In this document: in pieces, positions 1 to 6,861 of the stretch
Layout: each line of letters begins with the position of its first letter
How positions within the stretch are numbered: the stretch's first letter is position 1
Assembly: GCA_030607895.1 (NCBI GenBank)
Contig: JAUWJC010000070.1
Span: 1-11,820 of the forward strand
DNA: 11,820 bases
Direction of reading: 5' to 3'
From: Pirellulales bacterium
Lineage (GTDB): Bacteria; Planctomycetota; Planctomycetia; Pirellulales; Thermoguttaceae
Notes under the pieces: generated by a model
The model's input: only the letters and a program-made list of their open reading frames with translations
Told to the model about the DNA's origin: nothing
The model's database searches: none
Translations under genes and position numbers: made by a program

Positions 1-1
1 A

Positions 2-379
2 GAATTCGTTACCTCCTTCCACCGCTCCAAGTGCTACCGGCTGGAGCGACCAGCCGCCGGATGGGATTCGCACCCACTGGAATCAACAACCCTTACACGG
101 CACACTGAGAAATACGGGCTAATGCTGAACATCACCAACCGCGAGTCTTCCATGGCCAACACACAAGACCCAACGCCCGTTTGCGATCCGACCGCCGACG
201 TTCGGCCGGAGCAGATTGAAACCCGGCTGGCCGAGGCCGAGGCCCCCCTAGATAGGGGCCACACGGCAGCAGGCACAGCGGGCGTAATCTATCCTTTGTT
301 AGGGTTCCACGTGCCACCTGGTGCAGAATCCCAACGCAACACCCGACAAGACTGCATATGCCATGAGATTCGGCAATGA
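2..379 (+). CDS. Hypothetical open frame, 5' end outside the window
   Basis: This frame is open from the window edge to a TGA at 377-379. The TGA overlaps the ATG of the glycosyltransferase gene (ATGA at 376-379), the usual sign of translational coupling. Possible internal starts are ATG 122 and ATG 152, neither with a clear Shine-Dalgarno. The translation resembles no family I recognise. It is rich in Pro, Thr and Arg and shows no membrane segment. The other two forward frames are also open from the edge, ending at 108 and 122, so the true C-terminus of the upstream gene may lie in either of them and this frame may be non-coding. The overlap with the next gene is the only positive argument. 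Confidence 0.28.
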   Translation, partial: EFVTSFHRSKCYRLERPAAGWDSHPLESTTLTRHTEKYGLMLNITNRESSMANTQDPTPVCDPTADVRPEQIETRLAEAEAPLDRGHTAAGTAGVIYPLLGFHVPPGAESQRNTRQDCICHEIRQ

Positions 380-1188
380 GCACGACCTTCCAAGTCGACG
401 ACGACCAAAGCGAAGCCGCGAAACCCGGCTGCAAACCCCCAGACCGTATCTGCATCCTGGGGATCCGGTTCGATAACCTCACGATGTCGGAGGCGGTGCA
501 GGCAATCGTAGACCGCCTCGATCATCCCCTGCCCTCTCAGGCTTGCTTCGTCAACGCCGACTGCGTGAACATCGCACACCGCAATCCGCAGTACTTGGAC
601 GTCTTGCACAAGGCGAGTTTGACGCTGGCCGATGGGATCGGTTTGAAGTTGGCCGGGCTGGTCCACGGCATCCCCGTTCGGGACAACGTTAACGGCACCG
701 ACCTTTTTCCCCGTTTGTGTGCGGAATTGCCTGGCACCGGCATAAAGATGTTCTTGCTTGGGGGCCGGCCAGGGGTTGCCGGAGCGGCGGCCAACTGGGT
801 CGCGCAAAACTATCCCGGCGTGGTGATCGCCGGCTGCCAGCACGGATACTTCAAGCCGGAGGAAGAAACGACGGTGATCCAGCGTATCAGCGACTCCGGC
901 GCAGACGTGCTGCTGGTGGCCTTCGGGGCGCCTCAACAGGAGCTTTGGATCAATCGTCATCTTCACCAACTAGGTGTGAAGGTCGCCATCGGCGTCGGAG
1001 GGCTCTTCGACTTCTATTCGGGACGCATTTCCCGCGCACCCCTGTGGATGCGCAAGATCGGCGTGGAGTGGCTTTACCGCTTGTACCAGGAGCCCACGCG
1101 GCTGTCGAAAAGGTATCTGCTAGGAGGGCCGCTTTTCCTGATGCGGGTTCTACTAGCGTATGCGCCGCGGCGAAAGGGGACTCCATGA
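376..1188 (+). CDS. WecG/TagA/CpsF family glycosyltransferase (GT26)
   Basis: This 270-residue protein belongs to the family that moves a sugar, often N-acetylmannosamine or N-acetylmannosaminuronate, from a UDP donor to a polyprenyl-diphosphate-linked acceptor at the cytoplasmic face of the membrane, in exopolysaccharide, teichoic acid or O-antigen synthesis. Family landmarks run in order: FVNADCVNIA (58-67), ADGIGL with the conserved Asp (85-90), FLLGGRPGVAG (126-136), GAPQQE (184-189), IGVGGLFDFYSG (205-216), and the C-terminal EWLYRLYQEPTR (231-242), which in the family helps membrane docking and catalysis. Residues 1-22 are a polar extension without homology signal. Length is normal for the family. 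The ATG at 376 overlaps the upstream stop. No other polysaccharide gene is visible downstream, so this is probably the last gene of a cluster lying upstream. The sugar specificity cannot be read from sequence. Confidence 0.93.
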   Translation: MSTTFQVDDDQSEAAKPGCKPPDRICILGIRFDNLTMSEAVQAIVDRLDHPLPSQACFVNADCVNIAHRNPQYLDVLHKASLTLADGIGLKLAGLVHGIPVRDNVNGTDLFPRLCAELPGTGIKMFLLGGRPGVAGAAANWVAQNYPGVVIAGCQHGYFKPEEETTVIQRISDSGADVLLVAFGAPQQELWINRHLHQLGVKVAIGVGGLFDFYSGRISRAPLWMRKIGVEWLYRLYQEPTRLSKRYLLGGPLFLMRVLLAYAPRRKGTP

Positions 1189-1201
1189 ACGTCATGGTTG
1201 A

Positions 1202-1284
1202 GAGGGAAAAAGGGACCAGGTTTAATTTGTGCGAAGCACCCTTCGGGCCGTCCCGGCAAATTAAACCTGGTCCCTTTTTCCCTC
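1202..1284. repeat. Perfect 27-bp inverted repeat (REP/MITE-like hairpin)
   Basis: Arms at 1202-1228 and 1258-1284 are perfectly complementary over 27 bp around a 29-nt spacer. The spacer itself has a small hairpin (GTGC-GAA-GCAC, 1229-1239). The core of each arm reads GGGACCAGGTTTAATTT or its complement. The element lies 13 bp after the glycosyltransferase stop, and the descending arm ends in T5CCCTC, so it could serve as a terminator. The long perfect arms look more like a dispersed palindromic element than a plain intrinsic terminator. Confidence 0.85.
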
Positions 1285-1493
1285 CGCGAAGCAGAGAAAC
1301 GAAAGCGACGCGGTAAGCGTCAGGAGCGTGGCAAAGATGCCTCGGGCGGAAGTATGCATTTGTTGGTTGTCTCGTAAACGGCTGGTGTGCCGTGGCCGAC
1401 CCTACCAGAGGTCTTTGGTCCGCTACCGGACCGCCTTGCTGGTTGTGTGGGCATCCAAGTCGATGGCCTCGAACGCTTCCTCCGCGAGGGACG

Positions 1494-1652
1494 ATTCAAA
1501 TGATAATAGCTTAACGGAAAGCAAGCGTACAGCCAATCCTTCGCCCGCATTAGCGCTACGTAAAACAACCGCCGCTCCTCGTCGATGTCCTCCTGGGAGT
1601 CGGTGGCCATATCTGCGTGCTGGAGGTAATACTGGGGGTTTTGGGCAAGAAA
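1494..1652 (-). pseudogene. Decayed C-terminal fragment of a UvrD/Rep-type DNA helicase
   Basis: Read on the minus strand from 1652, the frame gives FLAQNPQYYLQHADMATDSQ, then EDIDEERRLFYVALMRAKDW, then LYACFPLSYYH. The EERRLFYVALxRAK block is helicase motif VI of superfamily 1 UvrD/PcrA/Rep enzymes, which normally sits near the C-terminus of a protein of roughly 650-750 residues and contributes the arginine finger. Here an in-frame TGA at 1653-1655 precedes it. No other helicase motif is seen further upstream, and after 1494 the helicase-like character is lost although the frame runs on to 1320. There may be a frameshift there, since an adjacent frame reads AEEAFEAIDLDA. The fragment is too short to be a functional helicase and is best read as debris of a deletion. 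Confidence 0.7.
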
Positions 1653-1671
1653 TCAGGTGTGCCAGCACCAA

Positions 1672-1693
1672 CCGCGGCCACCGGTCGTGGCTT
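1672..1693 (-). repeat. Copy of a dispersed 22-bp palindromic repeat
   Basis: On the minus strand this reads AAGCCACGACCGGTGGCCGC plus GG, matching the copy at 8714-8735 at 19 of 22 positions. It sits just upstream (minus-strand sense) of the TGA that precedes the helicase scrap, so insertion of this repeat may mark the break point of the lost gene. Confidence 0.55.
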
Positions 1694-1825
1694 CATCCGT
1701 GAATATCTGGCCAGAATGCGTTGCTGATGGGCAACATCTCCTGTACCTATGGGCATAAGGGGGGGGGCGGCAAACCTGAACGCATGGGGTTCGCGCCCGA
1801 TATCTTTTTGCCGATACTATTCAGG
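1694..1825. other. Gap without a recognisable gene; G9 homopolymer
   Basis: No coding frame here resembles a protein. The only marked features are a run of nine G at 1759-1767 and the paired CAAACCTG/TTCAGG motifs listed with the promoter. A nine-base G run is prone to slippage in sequencing and in vivo. Confidence 0.5.
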
Positions 1826-1847
1826 TTGACAGACCACGGCAAACCTG
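1768..1847. promoter_or_regulatory. Possible operator: repeated CGGCAAACCTG and AACCTGAA/TTCAGGTT
   Basis: The 11-mer CGGCAAACCTG occurs at 1768-1778 and again at 1837-1847, inside the promoter spacer. AACCTGAA (1773-1780) is mirrored by TTCAGGTT (1820-1827), whose last two bases are the start of the -35 box. Repeated half-sites around a promoter fit a regulator-binding region, but no regulator gene is nearby and chance is not excluded. Confidence 0.25.
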
Positions 1848-1855
1848 CTTAGACT
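1826..1855 (+). promoter_or_regulatory. Putative sigma-70-type promoter for the Rid-family gene
   Basis: A perfect TTGACA at 1826-1831 is followed after 18 bp by TAGACT at 1850-1855 (4 of 6 matches to TATAAT). The predicted start point lies about 60 bp before the ATG at 1923. GAGG at 1912-1915 gives a ribosome-binding site 7 nt before that ATG. Confidence 0.45.
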
Positions 1856-1922
1856 GAAGGTACCTACCTGGACCCGCTTTGGTCCATATCGGCCGCCGCC
1901 CACCCCACAACGAGGCAGCCAA

Positions 1923-3137
1923 ATGATCACGAAAGACTCCGGCGAGAACGTTGGGTATTCAATCGTCGATCTTGGTGACGTAAAGCATGTCTTTGCATCG
2001 TCCGCTCCGAAGACATACGGCAATCTTCGCAGCCAGGTTCGAGACGCGCTTAAGACGATCGCAACGGTTGTCAAGGAAGCAGGCGCGATCGGATCAATCG
2101 TTCGGCAGGCAGTCTTCATCAAGGACGCCCGGTTGATCGACGATTGCCGGAAAATCATAGCGGAGTTCTACGGGAACGAATTGCCCGCGACTATCTACAT
2201 CCCCCAACCGCCTTGCGGCGGGAGCCTCGTATCGATCGAGGCAATGGGTATAGCGCATGGCAACGGCGAGGTGGAGATCGACCGCTACTCCGAGAAGTTG
2301 GTCATCACCAGGCACAGCGGAATCAGTTGGATTCATTGCGGCCATACGACGCCAAGCACTCCGGCGCACAGTGTCTATGCGCGCTCGATTAGCGCCTTCG
2401 AGCAAATGGAAAGGACTCTGGCCGACCGCGGCATTCGCTACGATCAGATAATCCGCACGTGGCTGTATATTGGCGACATTGTCGGACCGGAAGGCGAGAC
2501 GCAACGTTACAAGGAGTTGAATCGGGCACGAACCGATTTCTATCGCGATTTTCGCTTTGCAACGGGGCGCACACCGCAAGGGCTCAAGCAAACCGTCTAT
2601 CCGGCCAGCACCGGAATCGGCACGAGCAACCGCGACCTGACGATGAGTTGTCTCGCTCTGGCAACCGACCGGGACGATCTGACGCTCGTGCCGCTGGAAA
2701 ACCCGCAACAGGTTGCCGCCTTCGACTACGGCGAGCACTACAGCCCCGAGAGTCCCAAGTTCTGCCGAGCGATGGCGATTGTTGCCGGCCAGTGCGCAAC
2801 GATTCTGGTTTCAGGCACGGCCAGTATCACGGAGTCCGAGACGCGGTTCATCAACGACGTCGAGGGACAGACCCACCAGACCCTCGACAACATCGAAGCA
2901 CTCATTTCCGAGAGCAACTTCCAGCGGCACGGCATGCCGGGCATGGGCGCCACGCTCGACGACATGGCGAATGTGCGGGTCTACGTCAAGCGCCAGCAAG
3001 ACTACCAAAAGACCAAGGCGGTTTGTCAGGAACGGCTTGGCGCGTTGCCAATCATTTACTCCATCGCCGACGTCTGTCGCGACGACCTGCTCGTGGAGAT
3101 CGAAGGCATGGCCTTCTCGCACCGCTGCGTGAAGTAG
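1923..3137 (+). CDS. Multidomain Rid (YjgF/YER057c/UK114) superfamily protein, chorismatase-like
   Basis: This 404-residue protein appears to contain three Rid-like units. Residues about 20-112 look like a single Rid domain: YGNLRSQVRDALKTIATVV, a VFIKD strand, and PATIYIPQPPCGGSLVSIEAM. The Arg of the canonical PAR motif is replaced by Thr90, while Glu106 is kept. Residues about 125-250 (FEQMERTLADRG, RTWLYIGDI, YKELNRARTDFYRDF, YPASTGIG) and about 280-402 (ILVSGTASITESETR, DVEGQTHQTLDNIEALI, LLVEIEGMAF) resemble the two halves of FkbO/Hyg5/XanB2-type chorismatases, which hydrolyse chorismate to diene-diols or hydroxybenzoates; the late Glu392/Glu394 could be the catalytic acid. No signal peptide is visible, so it is probably cytoplasmic. 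The gene stands alone with its own promoter. Rid-fold membership is secure; chorismate as substrate is a hypothesis. Confidence 0.85.
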   Translation: MITKDSGENVGYSIVDLGDVKHVFASSAPKTYGNLRSQVRDALKTIATVVKEAGAIGSIVRQAVFIKDARLIDDCRKIIAEFYGNELPATIYIPQPPCGGSLVSIEAMGIAHGNGEVEIDRYSEKLVITRHSGISWIHCGHTTPSTPAHSVYARSISAFEQMERTLADRGIRYDQIIRTWLYIGDIVGPEGETQRYKELNRARTDFYRDFRFATGRTPQGLKQTVYPASTGIGTSNRDLTMSCLALATDRDDLTLVPLENPQQVAAFDYGEHYSPESPKFCRAMAIVAGQCATILVSGTASITESETRFINDVEGQTHQTLDNIEALISESNFQRHGMPGMGATLDDMANVRVYVKRQQDYQKTKAVCQERLGALPIIYSIADVCRDDLLVEIEGMAFSHRCVK

Positions 3138-3163
3138 CGGCGAGATTCTTTCCCCTTCCCAGT

Positions 3164-3219
3164 TGTACTCATCACGCTCCGCGTGATGTAGCTTCGTCAC
3201 GCGGAGCGTGACGAGTACA
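3164..3219. repeat. 23-bp inverted repeat between convergent genes
   Basis: Arms at 3164-3186 and 3197-3219 pair at 22 of 23 positions around a 10-nt loop. Each arm contains a smaller palindrome, CACGCTCCGCGTG. It fills the 88-bp gap between the convergent Rid-family and beta-propeller genes, where it could terminate both transcripts. It has no T tract, so termination would have to rely on the stem alone or on Rho. Confidence 0.8.
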
Positions 3220-3225
3220 GCGGGC

Positions 3226-4473
3226 TTAGTCCAGCTTGATCACGGTTACCACGCAGGGCTTGTCGTACTTCTTGTTCACGCAGCCCGGCACCGGCCAGTC
3301 CATGTTCGAGACAATAATCTCTCGGCCGCGGATAAGCACCTCGCAGGGCTGGTCCATGCCGCCGTCGGTACCGTCCGTGTCGCCGTTTTGGGCCACCGTT
3401 TGGACCGATCCGTCGGGCGAGATCATGTGAACGGCGTTGGCCCGGGAGTCGGCCACGTAGATGTTGTCGCCCGTCGGGTCGAGGAACAGGCCGTCGGCGC
3501 ACTTCATGCAGTCTGCCTTGGCGAAGATCGTGTTCGACTTGACCTTGCCGTCCTTGTCGAACTCGAGCTTGTGCACGGTGCCGTCGGAGAAATTGGCAAC
3601 GAATAGATTTCCCTTGCTGTCGAAGGCCAGCCCGTCGGCCCCCAGCGGGAGCGTCTCGTCGTGGGTTGCGATGGTGGCGATCAGGTGCGGGTCTTCGCTG
3701 CCGGGTTTCTTCAACTCCACGCCCTCTTCACCCAGCTTGAAGCGGAACACGCCGCTGGTGGCCGGTTTGGCCTTGGGATCAATCTGCGTCTCGCTCACGT
3801 ACAGGTAGCCGTCGCGCACGATCACCGCGTTCGAGACGTTGAATCCCGAGACCACGGTGACCATCTCCCCCGGCTTGCCGTCCTTCATTACAATCCGCAT
3901 TACCCGCGACAAATGCGGTCCGGACATCTGGTAGTCGGCCACGTACAGGTCGCCGGAAGGCGCCACGCAGATACCCAGCGGCCCGAACTTGCCCGTCTTC
4001 GGGTGCGGTGGCAGCGTGGAGAACAGTTCGGCCTTGTTCTCGGGCGTGATTTTCATCAGCACGGCCGACTGCTTGTCGTCGTTGAAGTTCGGTACCGAGA
4101 TAACGATATTGCCGTCCGGCAGAAGCGCCATTCCGTCGGATGTATTGCAGATATCCGGTGGCAGTTGGCCCAGCACTTCCGATTTCTTCAGCGGCGCCGC
4201 GGCGGCCGGTGCCGGCTTCTTTTTGGCAGGCGTTTCTTTTTTCGGCTCTTCCTTGGCAGGTTCTTCTTTCGCCGCTTCTTCCTTGGCGGGCTCGTCGGCT
4301 TTGGGTTCCTCTACCGCGGGCGCTTCGGCGACTGGTTCATCGGCAACCGGTTGTTCGGTTGCCGGCTGATCGGGCGCCGGAGGGGGTGGGGCCGGGGAAC
4401 ATCCAACAATAATGGCCACGCCCAAAACGGCCGCCGTCACAAACAGAGCAATTCTTCCGGATACGATCGACAT
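3226..4473 (-). CDS. Lipoprotein with Pro/Glu/Lys linker and SMP-30/NHL-like beta-propeller
   Basis: The 415-residue protein starts with a lipoprotein signal: Arg7, a hydrophobic segment (9-23), and lipobox IVGC with Cys25 as the lipidation site. Residues about 27-95 are a low-complexity spacer of Pro, Ala, Glu and Lys (EEPAKEEPKKE type) that would carry the domain away from the membrane. From about 95 to the end, repeated blade motifs appear (DGMALLPDGNIVISVPNF, LGICVAPSGDLYVADYQ, DGLAFDSKGNLFVANFSDG, DGLFLDPTGDNIYVADSRAN), as in SMP-30/gluconolactonase-like and NHL propellers. It may be a lactonase or a ligand-binding propeller; catalytic residues were not verified. An upstream in-frame ATG at 4509 is less likely, because AGGAG at 4482-4486 lies 8 nt before the ATG at 4473. 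It is the last gene on this strand before the convergent repeat. Confidence 0.88.
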   Translation of the reverse strand: MSIVSGRIALFVTAAVLGVAIIVGCSPAPPPPAPDQPATEQPVADEPVAEAPAVEEPKADEPAKEEAAKEEPAKEEPKKETPAKKKPAPAAAAPLKKSEVLGQLPPDICNTSDGMALLPDGNIVISVPNFNDDKQSAVLMKITPENKAELFSTLPPHPKTGKFGPLGICVAPSGDLYVADYQMSGPHLSRVMRIVMKDGKPGEMVTVVSGFNVSNAVIVRDGYLYVSETQIDPKAKPATSGVFRFKLGEEGVELKKPGSEDPHLIATIATHDETLPLGADGLAFDSKGNLFVANFSDGTVHKLEFDKDGKVKSNTIFAKADCMKCADGLFLDPTGDNIYVADSRANAVHMISPDGSVQTVAQNGDTDGTDGGMDQPCEVLIRGREIIVSNMDWPVPGCVNKKYDKPCVVTVIKLD

Positions 4474-4481
4474 TGAAAGGT

Positions 4482-4486
4482 CTCCT
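4482..4486 (-). promoter_or_regulatory. Ribosome-binding site fixing the lipoprotein start at 4473
   Basis: On the minus strand AGGAG stands 8 nt before ATG 4473. The alternative ATG at 4509 has no such site and would put 12 extra residues before the signal peptide. Confidence 0.75.
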
Positions 4487-4520
4487 TTTCTTGATAACGA
4501 GTGTTTCACATACTGTCACA

Positions 4521-4542
4521 AAGCCGCGACCGGTGGGCGCGC
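4521..4542 (+). repeat. Copy of the dispersed 22-bp palindromic repeat
   Basis: The stretch begins AAGCCGCGACCGGTGGGCGC and closely matches the copies at 1672-1693, 8714-8735 and 8768-8789. It lies in the 85-bp gap between the GldA and lipoprotein genes. Here it is a single, unpaired copy. Confidence 0.5.
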
Positions 4543-4559
4543 TCTACTGGGAGCGTGCC
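4536..4559 (-). terminator. Hairpin at the GldA stop codon
   Basis: GGCGCGCTC (4536-4544) and GAGCGTGCC (4551-4559) pair with one mismatch around a 6-nt loop. The stem touches the TAG stop at 4559-4561. There is no T tract, so it may be a weak or Rho-type terminator or an mRNA-stabilising stem before the lipoprotein gene. It overlaps the end of the 22-bp repeat. Confidence 0.35.
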
Positions 4560-5668
4560 TACAAACCGGCCAATAGTTTTCGCTCTTGGCCCAGCGCGTC
4601 GGCCGCAATCATGGCGTCCACGATACCGTCCGAAGTAACCTCGAAACAATGGGCGTCGCAAAGCGATCCTTCACCGGCGCAGATGGCGCCGATTGCCTTG
4701 AGACGATCACGGCCGATGCCTTCGAGGTTCAGGTCGGCAAAGGTCACCGGCAGGCCGATGGCGATCTCAAAATCGACGATGTCGTACATCTCCTCGACGT
4801 CCGTGTCGTCGTCCAGGCAAAGCTGGCTGATGATGCCGAAGCCGACCTTCTCGCCATGCATGAAGGTTTTACATTCGGGAAAAGAGGGCAGCGCGTTGGC
4901 AATCATGTGTGCGGTGGCCAGCCCGCCGCTCTCGAAACCCAGGCCGGAATGGAGCACGTTGGCCTCGACCACTTTTTCCACGGGCGGCGTGACGAGGTCG
5001 AGTTCCACGGCCCGTTTCGCTTCGAGGCCGAATTGCATCAGCGTGTCGTATCCGAGCCGTGCGATGGCCATGGCGGCCAGGGTTGACACGCCGCCGGCGA
5101 GGCTTGTGGCCCGGGTTTTGTAAGCCGCCTCGGCCTCGATCCAGGTAGCCAGTGCATCGCCCATGCCGGCCACGAACGCCCGGACCGGACCGTTGGCGAT
5201 CACTTGCGTGTCGACAATGACAACGTCGGGGTTGAATGGCCAGCACTCGAAGCCGGTGCAGTTCCCCTGTTCGTCGTACCAAACGGTAGCGGCGCTGGTA
5301 GGCGAATCGTTCGAGGCGATGGTGGGGCAAGTGACCATCTTGATGCCCGCCTCGACAGCGGCCGCCTTGGCGGTATCCAACGCCTTGCCGCCACCGATGC
5401 CGACCAAGACGTCGGCCCCACGCTCCTTGGCGGTCCGCGCTACCCGGGCTGCCTCCTCTTTGGTCGACTCGCCCTGAAACTGGACATCGACGACTTCCAG
5501 GTCCGACGCTTCGAGGCTTGTCAGCACGGTCTGGCCGACGATGCCCTTGACGCAAGAATCCCAGAGCACCAGCGGTTTCTTTCCCAACATGCCCACATAG
5601 AAACCGATCTCGCCGAGCACGCCTCTGCCTTGCACGTATTTCCGTGGGGCAATCAAGCAGGTTTTCAT
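4559..5668 (-). CDS. gldA: Glycerol dehydrogenase (GldA-type, iron/zinc-containing alcohol dehydrogenase family)
   Basis: The 369-residue protein has the GldA layout. The N-terminal signature APRKYVQGRGVLGEIG (7-22) opens the Rossmann-like NAD+ domain, with GIGGGKALDTAKA at 90-102 and PTIASNDSPTSA at 115-126. Metal ligands are visible as Asp171 in GMGDALATW, His254 in LATAHMIANAL and His271 in FMHGEKV, the same order and spacing as in known GldA enzymes, where they bind Zn2+. The reaction in the family is glycerol + NAD+ to dihydroxyacetone + NADH in the cytoplasm; other vicinal diols are also accepted. The ATG at 5668 has GGAG shortly upstream. It follows the SDR-aldolase-2-hydroxyacid dehydrogenase operon on the same strand, after a 152-bp repeat-filled gap, so it may be co-transcribed or separate. 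The relative glycerol-1-phosphate dehydrogenase family fits less well. Confidence 0.9.
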   Translation of the reverse strand: MKTCLIAPRKYVQGRGVLGEIGFYVGMLGKKPLVLWDSCVKGIVGQTVLTSLEASDLEVVDVQFQGESTKEEAARVARTAKERGADVLVGIGGGKALDTAKAAAVEAGIKMVTCPTIASNDSPTSAATVWYDEQGNCTGFECWPFNPDVVIVDTQVIANGPVRAFVAGMGDALATWIEAEAAYKTRATSLAGGVSTLAAMAIARLGYDTLMQFGLEAKRAVELDLVTPPVEKVVEANVLHSGLGFESGGLATAHMIANALPSFPECKTFMHGEKVGFGIISQLCLDDDTDVEEMYDIVDFEIAIGLPVTFADLNLEGIGRDRLKAIGAICAGEGSLCDAHCFEVTSDGIVDAMIAADALGQERKLLAGL

Positions 5669-5704
5669 GTCATGTGTTCTCCAAGGGTAAAGACGATGTT
5701 GTCC

Positions 5705-5759
5705 GTTTAGCCGCCGCGGCCACGCGGCGATAGGTCCGGCGTGGCCGCCGGGGCTAAAC
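5705..5759. repeat. 19-bp imperfect inverted repeat
   Basis: Arms at 5705-5723 and 5741-5759, each bounded by GTTTAGCC or its complement, pair at 17 of 19 positions around a 17-nt loop. The stem is very G+C-rich at its top (CGGCCAC/GTGGCCG). It stands between the GldA start and the heptamer array. Confidence 0.75.
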
Positions 5760-5771
5760 TACTCTTAACTA

Positions 5772-5834
5772 TCAACTCTCAACTCTCAACTTTCAACTCT
5801 CAACTTTCAACTCTCAACTTTCAACTTTCAACCC
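5772..5834. repeat. Heptanucleotide tandem array, nine units of TCAACTY type
   Basis: Nine consecutive 7-mers run from 5772 to 5834: TCAACTC, TCAACTC, TCAACTT, TCAACTC, TCAACTT, TCAACTC, TCAACTT, TCAACTT, TCAACCC. The last two units (5821-5834) lie inside the 2-hydroxyacid dehydrogenase gene, and one TCA is its stop codon read on the minus strand. Arrays of this kind resemble the short tandemly repeated repetitive (STRR) heptamers described in cyanobacteria. Confidence 0.95.
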
Positions 5835-6861
5835 GTATGCCGTTGACGATCGGCAGTGGTTGTTCACCCCGCAACATTTTGGCAAGATGACCGGCCATGA
5901 TTTTCGGGCTGTTGTGGAAAGCGTCCATGGTGCTGCCGGCCAGGTGCGGCGTGATGGTCACGTTGTCCAACTTCAACAGCGGATGATCCGACGGCAGCGG
6001 CTCGGTGTCGAACACGTCCATTGCGGCACCCATGATTCGCCGTTCGGACAACGCTCGAACAAGCGCCTCCTCGTCCAGCAGTCCGCTTCGGGCCGTGTTG
6101 ACCAGCACCGCGCTGGGCTTCATCAGCCGAATCTGCGGCCGGCCGATCAGGTGATGTGTCTCGTCGGTAAGCCGGGCGTGGATGGAAACGACGTCCGATT
6201 CCTTCATTAGCGTGTCCAGGTCGACAAGCTCGGCCGGGGCGGGGTCGCCCTGGCAGTACGGGTCAAACGCGACGATCCGGCTGCCAAACGCCTCGAGGTA
6301 GCCGGCCACCAGTCGGCCCACGGCTCCGTAGCCGACCAGGCCGCCCGTCTTTCCATACAACTCGACAATGGAGTCGCTGTTGGGGAACGATCGCTGCCAT
6401 TGGCCGTTTTTCAGCCGCTCGTGAGCCCGGGCGATGTTGCGAATCTCGGCCAGTATCATACCCAGGGCACACTCGGCCACGGCCCGGGCGTTTCTGCCAG
6501 GTGTGTTCAGCACGGAAATGCCGCGCCCGGTTGCAAACTCGACGTCGACATTTTCCGTACCACCCCGCAGCACGGCAATCACCTTCAGGCCGGTTGCCGC
6601 TTCGATGAAGCTACTCGCGATCGGGGCGAACTGCACGACCAACAGGTCGAAGTCGGCGACATTCCGGGTGACATCGTCCGGCAGGGCAACAGCTTGCGGG
6701 CCGCCGTTCTCGATGGCCAGGTTGGCCTCTTGGAGACCGACCAACGTGGGATGCTCCCAACGGCGGACTTCAATTTCCACGCCCAGCGTTTCCAGCCCCG
6801 CCAGCCCAGCCTGCATGACATCCAGCGGGATGTACGTATCGCTAATGGCCAGAAGCTTCAT
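5821..6861 (-). CDS. D-isomer-specific 2-hydroxyacid dehydrogenase
   Basis: The 346-residue enzyme belongs to the NAD-dependent family that includes phosphoglycerate, glyoxylate/hydroxypyruvate and D-lactate dehydrogenases, interconverting a D-2-hydroxyacid and a 2-oxoacid. GYGAVG at 177-182 is the NAD-binding loop, followed by a beta strand ending in Asp200, which suggests NAD preference. The catalytic trio is Arg258 (VNTARSG), Glu287 (DVFDTEP) and His306 (TPHLAGST). Length is typical, without an ACT domain. The frame stays open upstream to 7074, but the start at 6861 is preferred: GGAGG at 6869-6873 stands 7 nt before it, and the ATG overlaps the TGA of the aldolase (ATGA), implying translational coupling. 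The C-terminal VES and stop are written in the heptamer repeat, so repeat slippage could alter the end of the protein. The precise acid substrate is unknown. Confidence 0.93.
   Translation of the reverse strand: MKLLAISDTYIPLDVMQAGLAGLETLGVEIEVRRWEHPTLVGLQEANLAIENGGPQAVALPDDVTRNVADFDLLVVQFAPIASSFIEAATGLKVIAVLRGGTENVDVEFATGRGISVLNTPGRNARAVAECALGMILAEIRNIARAHERLKNGQWQRSFPNSDSIVELYGKTGGLVGYGAVGRLVAGYLEAFGSRIVAFDPYCQGDPAPAELVDLDTLMKESDVVSIHARLTDETHHLIGRPQIRLMKPSAVLVNTARSGLLDEEALVRALSERRIMGAAMDVFDTEPLPSDHPLLKLDNVTITPHLAGSTMDAFHNSPKIMAGHLAKMLRGEQPLPIVNGIRVES

Noticed and set aside
1320..1493. Continuation of the helicase frame as a real 96-residue protein
   Set aside because: After YYHLN the sequence is Arg/Pro/Ser-rich without helicase character, so only the motif VI block is supported.
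3661..4476. Plus-strand frame opposite the lipoprotein gene with a run of Phe, Arg and Gly
   Set aside because: It is the complement of the Lys/Glu-rich linker and propeller, has no family signal, and the minus-strand gene has a signal peptide and ribosome-binding site.
5772..5834. CRISPR array
   Set aside because: The units are contiguous heptamers without spacers, and no cas gene is present.
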